NCBI GenBank assembly: GCA_038503075.1
Contig: JBCAML010000014.1
Location: 62,001-126,000 of the forward strand
Direction: 5' to 3'
From: Gyromitra esculenta
Lineage: Eukaryota > Ascomycota > Pezizomycetes > Pezizales > Discinaceae
DNA: 64,000 nucleotides
Both the position numbers and the translations under genes were made by a program. The notes beneath the pieces were generated by a model that worked only from the letters and a program-made list of their open reading frames with translations, did no database searches and was not told the DNA's origin. Of this stretch, positions 54,981 to 64,000 are shown piece after piece. Every line of letters begins with the position of its first letter. The first letter of the stretch is position 1.

Positions 54981-57960
54981 ATGTCGGAGGTGGATCCTGC
55001 CGATGATTGCGGTTCGAATGAAGGAAACTTCTCAAAGCTTGGTAGGAAGTCCACCTATATCTAGACTACCTTAGGCAGAACTATTATTTACCCCCCTAGT
55101 CTCAAATGAATGTATTCTTAGAATCAATAATGGCCATCCCATTCAGAAGCGGCACGTCCGATCCATTTTTCCAACCCTCACACCGTTCTCGAGTTGGGTA
55201 TCAACTCTATCAGCGGGCCTCGTTTCCCTCCAAAGAGTCTCCAAGATTATTGCTTTCACCTTATTATCCTTCCTCCCGGTCGCCTTTGCTGATAACGGTG
55301 ATGACTTTTCGAATAATTTGTTTAGCGACTTGGCACCTCTTATGGCACTTTTTGGAGAGGAAGTCACAAAACAATTCATAAGCCAGTCGATGGGCTGGGC
55401 CGACAACTTCCTGATAGCGATGGCCCCTCTTGGGATTCTAACAGTCATGGTGTCAGCTATACGGATTGGCGGACATCAATGGTTGAAAAATATTATCGGA
55501 AGAGCTCGAGAAAGTGATGGATCAGCCGAAGCTGAGCTGATGTCTTCAACATCTTCTGATGTATGTGAACTTTGGGTTGGTACCCGTGGCGTCGTTAGGG
55601 TGCTAGGTTCGCCTGATCTGGTAGAGTTGATATACGAAATCGGCCCCGATGGGAAGCCTACAACTAGCCGTATATACGACCTGCAAGGCGCTATTAAGGC
55701 CGGTGTCCTGCATCAAAAATTCCCCAAGATAATCCCTAATTTGAAGTCGTCGTCGTCGTCGTCGTCGGGAGGCGACAGTACACCTACCACCAGTCGTATG
55801 GAGAGTTTTAAGGCTGGTATTAATTACCTTAGACCCCAGAAAAATTCGAAGAACTACTCCGCATCAAAGGAGCCGCCGCCTAACCTTGTTCTCAATATCT
55901 ACGGAGTTGGAGTTGGTGAGAGGGAGTTATGGATCTATGCGATCCTTGGAATTATTGCGCAGATAGGTGTTCTGATCTGGTGTGTTTTGGCTGTTAAACA
56001 CATGCGTTACCGGAAGGGAGGGGTTAAAGTGAGAGAATACGCGCTTCCAGTGACGATAGTTGGTACACTACTGGTTTGCGCTGGGGTTTCAATTTGCTCT
56101 CACGTTGTCGAAGCCAGCACGAATGAATACATTTACGGAAAAGAACACGACAGCCGTATCGCCCCAATCAGGCGACAGAACCCAAAGGAGGATGAAGGGG
56201 TCAGAGAACCAGTTCAGGTAGTCTTTCTTCAGAGAGGGGGCCAAATGGTCAGTGACCAAGTCTTCGAAGGATACGCTATATTCGATAACAAAGGGCGACC
56301 AGAGATTAAGATCTCCCGTAAGAACTTTGAAGACTTTGGAAACATAGTAATAGTTGGTACTTTCCTCACTGTTTCAGGATTCATCCTTCAGTTCATCGGT
56401 CTTCGCGCTATGCATTGGTCTTGTACTATTGCCCAGTTTGTGGCTACCCTCATTATGACTGCCCTTCGAGCTAGTGCACGCAGGAGTCTATCGTCCAAGG
56501 TTAAAGCAACCCCAATCAAAGATGGTATGGAAGTTCAGTGGCTAGCAAAAGAGCTGAGTGGCTGTAGGATGTGGTCTGTCGATACGGGATTTGTTGATTT
56601 TCGCAAGCACCTTCCTGCACCCCCAGACAGTTCCGCTGAGAAGGTAGTCTCGTTTCTGATACAGCTCCACGCCCTCACGAATTGGGAGAGACCTTCGGAG
56701 AGGTTGGCAATTGCCACAGGACGTGCTATGGAAAAGATTATGAATACTTTGTACAACGACAAGGAAGGTATCGCTTTGCTTGATACGTCGTCTGACATTG
56801 ACGAAATTGAGTGCTTTTTGCCAATTAAGGGCTCAGACGGCCCCATTGCTATCAGTCTCAAAATGCACAGGACGAGGAATTCAATCACTGAGTATTGGGG
56901 GCCATGGTTTGCCGATACGGAAAGGCTTGAGGCAATCCTCAGCCTCTGGTTGGTCAGCCAGTATGAGACGGAAGTGGATCTCGAGATCGCCACGATAGCC
57001 ATCCAGGAATACAGGAAAGGATTCAAAAAGGATGGATTGAGGATGTCCTGGGACAATGGCTCACACTTGGAGAAGCATCTCGAGCGAGCTCGTGGACTGC
57101 CACCATTTCGGAAAGACAAATTTGTTGACGAACGACGCGCGAGACAGAGGAGGTTCTTTCATTTATTGTTGGAACCTAACGGAGACTACAGCGAAGTGCC
57201 AGGTGATAGCGATGGTTTTACACAGGTCTTGGGGGCGTGGGATGAGAAGCTTGAGGAAGACTATAAGACCTGGCTAGAGATAAAAAAACATGGGGACTTG
57301 GGCCCAGTAATAAGGACCGAAGCAATTAGCAAGACCAGCACTAAAGATGAGGTTGTTCGATTCCCAGAAACCGGCCGGAACCCTGCCCGAGATGATTTAC
57401 GACATAGATATTTTGGGTTCGAGTTTGATGACTTCCGCAATGATGGAGAGGATGATGAAGACGATGAAGACGATGAAGACGGCGAGATAGAGAAAGGGCC
57501 GGTGGTGGAGTCAGAGAAGACGATAGAAGAAGACGCGGAAGAGGAGAGTGAAGAGGATGGGACGGAAGGAAGGGCATCGACGCTAGAAGAGTTAAAATCA
57601 CCACGGCGAATAGAAGGATCAGATCCGAGAAACGCGAAGATGCGTCTATTCTTATTAAGCAAAACAAATACACCTCCAGGCGATATGCTAGGCCTCGACC
57701 TGGTATCAAAATTCATGTGGGAAGCGGTGAAACACATTAAATCCATTCATGGGACCACACGACGACGCATGATTAATCTCAAATACGATGGGAAAGCACT
57801 CATCAATTCGGTATTGGAAGAATTGGCTCAATCGATTGTAAAATCTGGCCTAGGGGATTTGCAGGATGCCTACAACGTTATCATACCTCCCCTAAGTGCT
57901 TCAGGGAAATTACCAGAGGTCACGGAAGATGTATGGAAAAAAAGAGCTCGGGTGGAATAA
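54981..57960 (+). CDS. Large fungal membrane protein of unknown function, 2 exons, 973 aa
   Basis: Model: join(54981..55041,55100..57960), with donor GTAGGA and acceptor CCCTAG; phase 1 is restored. A first membrane-like segment (about 72-92, SKIIAFTLLSFLPVAFADN) is followed by FGEEVTKQFISQSMGWADNF and an APLGILTVMVSAIRIGG helix. Further TM segments lie at about 296-318, 332-351 and 437-456. A central cytosolic part has a Ser-run and the FKAGINYLRPQKN block, and the C-terminal half is soluble with an acidic DDEDDEDDEDGE linker (about 800). The N-terminal FGEEVTKQF...APLGI...SAIRIGG pattern recurs in fungal membrane-anchored proteins often coupled to ankyrin or NLR-like modules. No enzyme motif is seen. 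Function unknown; role in stress or non-self sensing is inference. Confidence 0.8.
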
Positions 57961-59052
57961 CCGTGTGTGACCCTCCACCCTGGAAGGATGTGGCTTTACG
58001 ATCGTGAGCAGCTGGATTTTCCCATAATCTACGTCCTTGCTAACGTTAACAATTAGTGATAGTCAAGGTACTATGTATCACTAATACGCCTTTCGAACGT
58101 TCATAAAAGGCACTAAAACTAATCTTCAAGGAATTCTTTCTCTTCAGCAAGCCTTTATTCATGTTCCATGTATCATATCTGATCCATATTTCATCTTTCG
58201 TTCCTAGCAGGAGGTGCATAGCTTTGGGTAGCAATTTATCTCTTATTACGTATACCACCGGTTTCGTTTAATTTTAAAAGCCAATGAGCATGAATTAAGG
58301 CGGTATGATATTGGAGTTAGGGTTTTTTAAGATTCCTTAAACGAGAAAAGGTCGTGTTTTATTTGTCGATTTCTATTGCCTCCACGCCCAGTACTCCATA
58401 TATCCGCCCCGTTGCTCGCTCTAATATTCCGTCCCACACGCTCACGCGCCCGCGGGTATGTCTGCTCAATAGTGGGATCCGCCGTCCTAGAAATCCCCCT
58501 ACCAACTCCAACATATAACCTGTTTGACACCCCTGGCGAGCCTTATATATTGCCTGCTTGAATGCCTGCTTGAACCTAAATTGGCAAAGTGAATGTACAT
58601 AGCGATGAGACCTTTTGAACAAAAAAGGCCCGCATACAAATCCCACCTAAAAAGTTTCACCTACACCGTCAAAATGCCTTTACCGCCCCCATTTCCAGAA
58701 TCTATTCACAGTGATTTTGTGAAATTTGTCCATAACCCCGGCATCAAAATAAGTTCAATTATGTATTCTGGGCTATCCGTCAATGGACTGGGCCGGCCAT
58801 GGCCCATAAAAAGAGCAGCCCACCGATGAACGTGCCGGATCCACCTGCGAAATTGCAAAATTGGCGGGATTTGATGATGGGAGCGGGAAGTGATGATAGG
58901 GTACTTCAGAGCAATGGGGGTTAACGTTTGTGTCTGGCACATGTGAACATTCCCAGGCTTGCAGTTACGCCAATGTGATACAACCTTCGCATAGTATTAT
59001 TATTATTATTCTCTCCGCGCCCGCCCGCCACGCTTATTATCACCGTTATCAT
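57961..59052. other. Intergenic
   Basis: Tail-to-tail spacer with frequent open frames on both strands (for example 58327-58942) but no conserved feature. A TTAGGG-like motif occurs near 58316. Confidence 0.4.
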
Positions 59053-60284
59053 TTAGTTCAATGCGGGACTTGATTCTCCGCTGGCTGCTCCTCTCGAACG
59101 AAGCCTTCCACTCCACGATCCTTGCTCTCTCTCAACCGTGCCGCTCGTCTTCCCTCCATCAGACTTCTTCCCTCCAGCCGTCCTCTTTACCGGATTTTTC
59201 TGCTTCTCCGTGTCTTTCTTCGCCTCCGCTGCGCTCTTTTTCTCAGCCGCTGCTGCTTTTTTCTTCGGCTTTCCCGTATTCCTTTTCTCCACAGTCTTAC
59301 CTTTATCCAGAGCCTTATCTTCATCCGGCATTTCAACATCTTCCACATCAGCAACCTGCTCTACATCAGCAGCTTTCTCCCCGTCCACCTTCTCATCAGC
59401 TTTCTCCTCCTCTGCAGCTTTCTCCTCACTTTGCATTTCAACATCTCGACTATCCGCAGAAACTTCCTCCTTCTCTTCTGCCCCCATATCGACCCTAAAG
59501 TCCTTCAAACCAGGCGGTTTCCTCGTTTGGAGCATCTCAATAAAGCCATCTTCGTCCAATGTCTTTATCTCCAACTCCTTAACAACCCTCATCACTGTCT
59601 CAGGAACATCCTTATATCCCACAACCACATAGTTCGTATTAACGTTAACCTTCTTCTGCAATCTCCTACCCCCGTAGAAATATCAATATCTTATCAGCTA
59701 GTCTTAATGGGAAAGGGGGAGGGCTACCCTCCAAATTCTTGTACAAGCTCCTTATATTCCTCCTTTTGAAGCCATGGCATAGTTCCCGCGAAGATGAATG
59801 CGAGTTTGTGGAGGCTTTGGTGGTGGTTTACGTCGTGGGGTTTGATCCGCTTGAACATGACCTGTCCGCGAACGTAGCCAAGAAAACCAGGTTCGTAGAT
59901 GGTGGCTTTGTCGGGGCCGATGAAAGCATATGTATCCTTGGCGTACTTGAGCTCGTGTGTTGCACGGATGCTGGGGTCTTTATAGATAGTCCTGGATAAA
60001 TGTTAGCTTGGGGTCGCTGGGAGATCGAGTTAAAGGAAGTATGTAAATTAACTATAATAATTGAGATAGTCGCAGGAGGCTGTTGAATAGCATTTTCCAT
60101 TTGCTAGGTATGAGGGGAAACAGAGAGCTTACCCTCCATGGCTAGTAATGATTTTTTCCGCTTCTTCTTGCGAGAACTTCTTCAGCCCAGTACCAATCTG
60201 CCAAACAGTATCTTTCAACGCGATACTTTCAAACTCCTTAAATTTATTATTGGGCGGAGGGCTTTCTCTACTTGCTCCTGACAT
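59053..60284 (-). CDS. BRCT-domain protein, 3 exons, 342 aa
   Basis: Model: complement(join(59053..59665,59728..59991,60133..60284)); phases 2 and 2 are restored. The start MSGASRESPPPNNKF leads to an N-terminal region with VWQIGTGLKKFS and a KYAKDTYAFIGPD block. Residues about 115-185 form a BRCT fold: LHKLAFIFAGTMPWLQ, then LVQEFGGRLQKKVNVNTN, then YVVVGYKDVPETVM and ELEIKTLDEDGFIEML (the terminal hydrophobic helix). The C-terminal half is disordered with alternating acidic and Lys/Ala-rich stretches. Single-BRCT proteins bind phosphopeptides or DNA ends in repair. Likely nuclear; partners unknown. Confidence 0.85.
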
Positions 60285-60870
60285 GATTGCAAGCTATCAC
60301 TGAAGTTTGGATTAGAAGTCTGAGTTGTTCGTGGGTCCCTTCGTCGCGTTTTTGCTAGCTGCTCAAGTGTGTTCAAGTGTAGGAATGAGTTAGGGAGGTA
60401 TCTGCTCCCCCCTTCTCCATGCATACCAGATACACTCGTCTATTTACGTGGCTTAGCTCTCCTTGGTCGCCTAGGCGCCTGTGCGGAAACCGTGTTTCTG
60501 GCCTGAGTGACGTAGCAGTGATGAGGCCCGTGCGAGTAATAAGCAGGGCTAGGGTTATGGTGATTAGAGAACGTAGTGCAATGATAGAGAAATCGACTCG
60601 TTTAGCCTTTGAATTTTGTATTGTTATTTTCAGGAGAAGCCCATGTGGATCGATATACATTTTTTTCTCATGATCGAATGCAGTGTTGCTTCCTTCCTAG
60701 CCATACTCAATTCACCTTTCAGAATGTCAATATCAAACACTGAAAAAAGAGAACTCATAAATTTATTTTTGAACCCACAAATAACGCTTAACATTATAAC
60801 CCTCCAATCCAACGCTAGATGCGTGCAGCGCTACTGATACAACCCACTCTAACCCCCAAACCCCCAAACC
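60285..60870. other. Intergenic between BRCT and frataxin genes
   Basis: Promoter side of the BRCT gene and 3' flank of frataxin. A CCCCCAAACCC run near 60850-60875. No gene was recognised. Confidence 0.4.
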
Positions 60871-61483
60871 CTAGGCCTGTATCGGGATCGTAATATCATA
60901 TTCAACTTTGAGCTCCCCCCTTACCAAGGAGCTTAACGTGGATCCGTCTCTGGCATCAATCCAATTCATTCTGAGATGATCCCAATCATACCGTTTCGGG
61001 CCCGAAATCGGCGACGACAGCCAGAGCTGCCGGTTTGGTGGCTGCTTATTGATAACATAAGTTCCCTGCGGCATGGTGATTGTCAAGACACCAGCCTGTA
61101 AGTGGGATGCATCTGGGGGTTAGTATGTTTGTCTACAGATCTTGAGAGAAGGGGGGGGGTTGCTGGGGAGAACAAACGCTGTATTCAACATCAATGTCTA
61201 ATCTTTTCTCCGAGAGGATTTCCATGCTCTCCAAGATGCCATCAAGAGTGCCCTCTGCAATCCCCTCGTAGTGCTCCAACGGGAAATGGTCTTTGTTTTT
61301 GAGGGCGGTCCTCGGGCTTGCCGTGAAGTTGCGCGAGGAGACCAGGGGGAGGAATATGCGGCTCGAGAGAGGCCTGAGAGGCCGAGCAGCAACAGGCACG
61401 AAGCAGAGCCGTGAACAGGATCCCGAGGGGAGTCTCGATTGGCGCAGAAGCTGGCGGAGGGAGGCACAGCGTGGACGAAGCAT
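60871..61483 (-). CDS. YFH1: Frataxin, mitochondrial iron-sulfur cluster assembly protein, 2 exons, 176 aa
   Basis: Model: complement(join(60871..61095,61178..61483)). The intron uses the atypical donor GTTTGT with branch ACTAAC and acceptor TTACAG. The N-terminal 60 residues are Arg/Ser/Leu-rich without acidic residues ([20 protein letters not shown]), typical of a mitochondrial presequence. The mature domain starts [19 protein letters not shown] (acidic helix 1) and continues [16 protein letters not shown], then [20 protein letters not shown] and [13 protein letters not shown] (the conserved sheet and helix 2). Frataxin activates the Nfs1-Isd11-Isu1 desulfurase complex in the matrix. All landmark residues are present and the length is normal. 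Confidence 0.96.
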
Positions 61484-62489
61484 TGCGAATTCGTGGACCG
61501 TTAGTTGGCAGTGGAATTGCGGGCTGACGTTGAATTAGTTCTGATGCTGCTAGTAGCTTGGCGTAGATATTTCTAGAGCCTCGTCATTAACACGGAATAT
61601 CCCGCCATACTGACAAGTACGCATAGTCGCGATAGCACCGGAACGAGAAGAGCACTAGCGATCACCAGCCGTCACTCGCGATATCAAGCTGTGGTTTATC
61701 GTGACTTGGGGTCTTTCATGTTCCCCCGCCATTTAAGGGACCTGCTAAGTATGGTTGGCATAAACAATACTGATGTGTTTCTGAGGAGTGGGAGTACAGG
61801 GGTTTTATGATATTCCGGGCTTCACCTCTAGATCCAGTGCTATGGCGTATCACAAACCTCTGTGTCTGTACTCAACCCCATCTTAGCTTTCTGTAACCTC
61901 TTTTAAAGTTACTTGACCACTTATTACTTATCCCATCATCTACTGCAGAAAAATTCGAAAAGTTAGCCTCGTTCCCACCCTACTACACTAACTACTACGT
62001 ACGTAGGGAGCCAACTTCCAAGGGAGATTTACGAAAACAATGAAACAAATGCAAACTCTGCCCTGATATACGTAGTGCTTTGAGCTATCAGATGGGAATA
62101 CGGCTTCACATTTTGCATAAAAGCTCGTAAAAAGCTTGCTGACCTCCTCCATTCACATCTCCATCTCCATCGCACATACACATCTTTTGTCTGGATAACT
62201 CTATAGCTAGAATCCAAGACCAAAGCCATATTACCGAAATCCCTCACCATCCCTTCAACATGTCCTACCAAATTCAAGCGAGACCTGATGTTGGCTGGGA
62301 AGCCGGAGGGGTCGCCAATGATCATTACTGTGCCTGTCACAATGTGTAATAATTCCTCTCCAGCAAAATTCCTCTCCCTCAACAACAACAGCTCTAACTT
62401 CTGACCTCTCTAGTTCAATTGCCAGATGTCCTATAGCACTCTCTGCTGAAGAATACGCAATCGTCCCCTTTTTCCTGCCAGAAGACGCA
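61484..62489. other. Intergenic between divergent frataxin and hypothetical gene
   Basis: Promoters of two divergent genes. A possible short 5' exon for the hypothetical gene, MLAGKPEGSPM or MIITVPVT (62301-62342 region), could splice at GTGTAA to CTCTAG. Confidence 0.35.
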
Positions 62490-62596
62490 ATGTTCCATGC
62501 CCCCGCCATGCCCCTTTTCCTGCCAGAAGACGTAATTTTCGAAGACCCCATCGTCCCCTTTTTCCCGCAAGGAGACGTAATGTTCGATCACCCTGC
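62463..62596 (+). repeat. Three imperfect direct units in the hypothetical gene
   Basis: Each unit contains CCCC-TTTTCC-GC(C)AAGA/GAGACG(C/T)AAT(G/T)TTC and repeats every 40-48 bases; the encoded peptides are near-identical (PFFLPEDAMF type). Confidence 0.6.
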
Positions 62597-63251
62597 GGCC
62601 GCCTACACGATCCTCCCCCGCACCGCCAGCTCAGCCATCACATACGACAACAATCCCCACCTCTTTCACCCGTCGGTGACTTTTCCAGGCGCAGCCGCCC
62701 CCACCTCATATATGCACTGCGAACCCCACAACGACTCCTCTCTCTCAATGCTCGCCCACGACCAAGACGAAGCCATCTTCTACCACGTCCAAACCTACAT
62801 CGCCGGCATCGCCTTCTGGACGGCCGACACGCAGCAGCGAGCGCTCCTCGCCATCGCCGAGCTGCTCGGCACCGGCGTCAACATCGCGGCTATGACGGCG
62901 TCGGAGTTCGGGCGGCACTGGGCGTACCGTTTGAGTCTGATAGGGCTGGTCTACCGCGGGACTCGCGGTGGCGACGGGCTTAGGGCGTTTTTCGTGATGA
63001 CTATGGAGCTGACTTACGGGCTGTACTACGAGTGCGGGAGGAAACATGGGATGGATGTGGAGGCGGCTTTGGCGCAGTTTTTCTGCGCGGAACCGGAGTT
63101 TGCGCTGGAGCTGAAGCTGTTTCGTGAATGCTATTATATGCCGTTGGTGCACGGTGGGATCGACGAAGGGCTCGGGGAGGATGGCAATGGGGATTATGAG
63201 GGGTATGAGGAGTATAAAGGGTGGTATGATGACCGATATGGAGAGTGGTAG
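62490..63251 (+). CDS. Hypothetical protein with N-terminal short repeats, 253 aa or more
   Basis: An open frame from ATGTTCCATGCC to TAG. Three imperfect units (PFFLPEDAMF, PLFLPEDVIF, PFFPQGDVMF) lie around residues 1-30 and just upstream, from a 45-base direct repeat. The core (about 90-210) is helical with AFWTADTQQRALLAIAELL and GLYYECGRKHGMDVEAAL. The C-terminal 35 residues are acidic and Tyr/Gly-rich (YEGYEEYKGWYDD). The family is not recognised. The true start may lie in an upstream exon because the frame stays open 5' without an ATG. Confidence 0.55.
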   Translation: MFHAPAMPLFLPEDVIFEDPIVPFFPQGDVMFDHPAAAYTILPRTASSAITYDNNPHLFHPSVTFPGAAAPTSYMHCEPHNDSSLSMLAHDQDEAIFYHVQTYIAGIAFWTADTQQRALLAIAELLGTGVNIAAMTASEFGRHWAYRLSLIGLVYRGTRGGDGLRAFFVMTMELTYGLYYECGRKHGMDVEAALAQFFCAEPEFALELKLFRECYYMPLVHGGIDEGLGEDGNGDYEGYEEYKGWYDDRYGEW

Positions 63252-63651
63252 GGAGTTATGTCGTTGTTTTTGTAGCTCCTGGAGCAAAGAGTCTGGTTAG
63301 AAGATGGTTTCGTTTTTCTGTACGAAGTTGGGTCATGGATAGTGCGCAGGTCAGGATGCTGTTCAAGGTGTGTTTTTTAGTCGTCGTCAGATTTAGCACC
63401 AGCTATTTGATCTTAGAATGCTACATGATCCTGAAATGTCGCTCGTCAGCTCTCATCCTCGCGAGGGACTCAGATATCGGGTATATATTCCCCTTGGTCA
63501 GTGAGTTATACTTCGAATTAAAATGTGGTAGGCTGTAACAAACTATGTACATAGAGCACGCACTTCATGCCATCTTCTTAATCCCACTAGCAAGGGAAAG
63601 TAAATGCTGCATTAAAACCTCATGACCCCGAATGTATCTGATAGGATACGA
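63252..63651. other. Intergenic at the right end
   Basis: A 400-base spacer between convergent genes. No gene was recognised. Confidence 0.4.
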
Positions 63652-64000
63652 CTATAGACCGGCCTCCTGCATTGCATTTTCAAATTCCATATGCTTTAGT
63701 GGAGGCTTCACCATATAACGCAGTATCTTCCCATGGCTTTTCAAGCTGCATGTTATACGCTGTCTAAGCCCTTTGGTGCCGTATCGAACGAGCAATCTCG
63801 CCATTCCGAAATTCCCATGCTTCTCCGCCTCGTCCAGCACCGAGTCTCCATTGAGATCCTTTATGAAGACGCTGGCCCCGCCCTTCACGAGCGCAGCGAC
63901 GTTTTTGCGGTATCCGGAGATGACGGGTTCTCTCAGCGCCGTATCGCCAGCGTGGTTCTGCGCATCCACGTCGGCGCCCTTCGCAAGCAGAAAGCGGATG
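63652..64000 (-). CDS. Ankyrin repeat protein, C-terminal part (cut by the window edge)
   Basis: The minus-strand frame runs from the window edge to TAG at 63652. Ankyrin signatures are IRFLLAKGADVDAQNHAGDT, then AALVKGGASVFIKDLNGDSV and FGMARLLVRYGT. Two or three repeats are visible, followed by a basic, non-repeat tail of about 35 residues ending MQEAGL. The N-terminus and any fused effector domain lie outside the window. Ankyrins mediate protein binding; the role cannot be told. Confidence 0.8.
   Translation of the reverse strand, partial: IRFLLAKGADVDAQNHAGDTALREPVISGYRKNVAALVKGGASVFIKDLNGDSVLDEAEKHGNFGMARLLVRYGTKGLRQRITCSLKSHGKILRYMVKPPLKHMEFENAMQEAGL

Noticed and set aside
56535..57746. 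Long minus-strand frames opposite the 973-residue gene
   Set aside because: Antisense shadow of the clear plus-strand gene; no independent features.
59061..59769. Long plus-strand frames opposite the BRCT gene
   Set aside because: Mirror of the acidic/Lys-rich minus-strand coding sequence; composition is Ser/Leu/Pro-rich from that.
62029..62551. Minus-strand frames opposite the hypothetical gene start
   Set aside because: Shadow of the plus-strand repeats; no ATG context or domain.
1..64000. CRISPR array, riboswitch or bacterial operon signals
   Set aside because: None seen; the genes are spliced eukaryotic genes and no regularly spaced repeat-spacer pattern occurs.

Overview
The window looks like nuclear DNA of a filamentous ascomycete (Pezizomycotina; class not resolved). 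The evidence is short spliceosomal introns of about 50-90 bases with GT-AG ends and CTAAC/CTGAC-like branch sites, fungal-type genes (frataxin, DPH3, ribosomal protein uL18/RPL5, a DUF2470 membrane protein, a group I P450, a DHA-type MFS transporter), an intron-containing tRNA-Glu, and fungal-specific HeLo, kinase and ankyrin proteins. I rebuilt exon structures by hand from reading frame and splice signals. Every multi-exon model given as a CDS closes in frame, but none was tested against RNA or a database.

Layout. 0.6-10.8 kb: SET-domain protein, P450 and MFS transporter, all on the minus strand, with decayed coding traces between the last two. 13.6-14.4 kb: DUF2470 protein. 14.8-21 kb: two tRNA-Glu genes and one degenerate tRNA-Glu-like locus, a decayed copy of an uncharacterised gene, and a 755-residue Thr/Pro-rich protein. 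23.6-33.6 kb: housekeeping-style part with a coiled-coil protein, RPL5, the intact copy of the decayed gene, a small membrane protein, a Cys-rich mini-protein and DPH3. 34.2-49.8 kb: accessory region with a 1180-residue kinase-ankyrin protein divergent from a HeLo-pseudokinase protein, an interrupted unknown gene, a small membrane coiled-coil protein, a 2.7 kb inverted-repeat structure, a direct repeat of about 300 bases, and gene fragments. 49.8-55 kb: gene-poor stretch with palindromic MITE-like elements and a local duplication. 55-64 kb: a 973-residue membrane protein, a BRCT protein, frataxin, a hypothetical protein and the end of another ankyrin protein.

The strongest candidate for an undescribed system is the 34-44 kb block. 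A kinase-ankyrin receptor-like protein and a HeLo-pseudokinase protein (domain logic like a cell-death executioner with a regulatory pseudokinase) share a 757-base intergenic region, next to an uncharacterised interrupted gene and a membrane coiled-coil protein, and border repeat-rich DNA. The 973-residue membrane protein at 55 kb may belong to the same fungal non-self or stress-sensing repertoire, but that link is inference.
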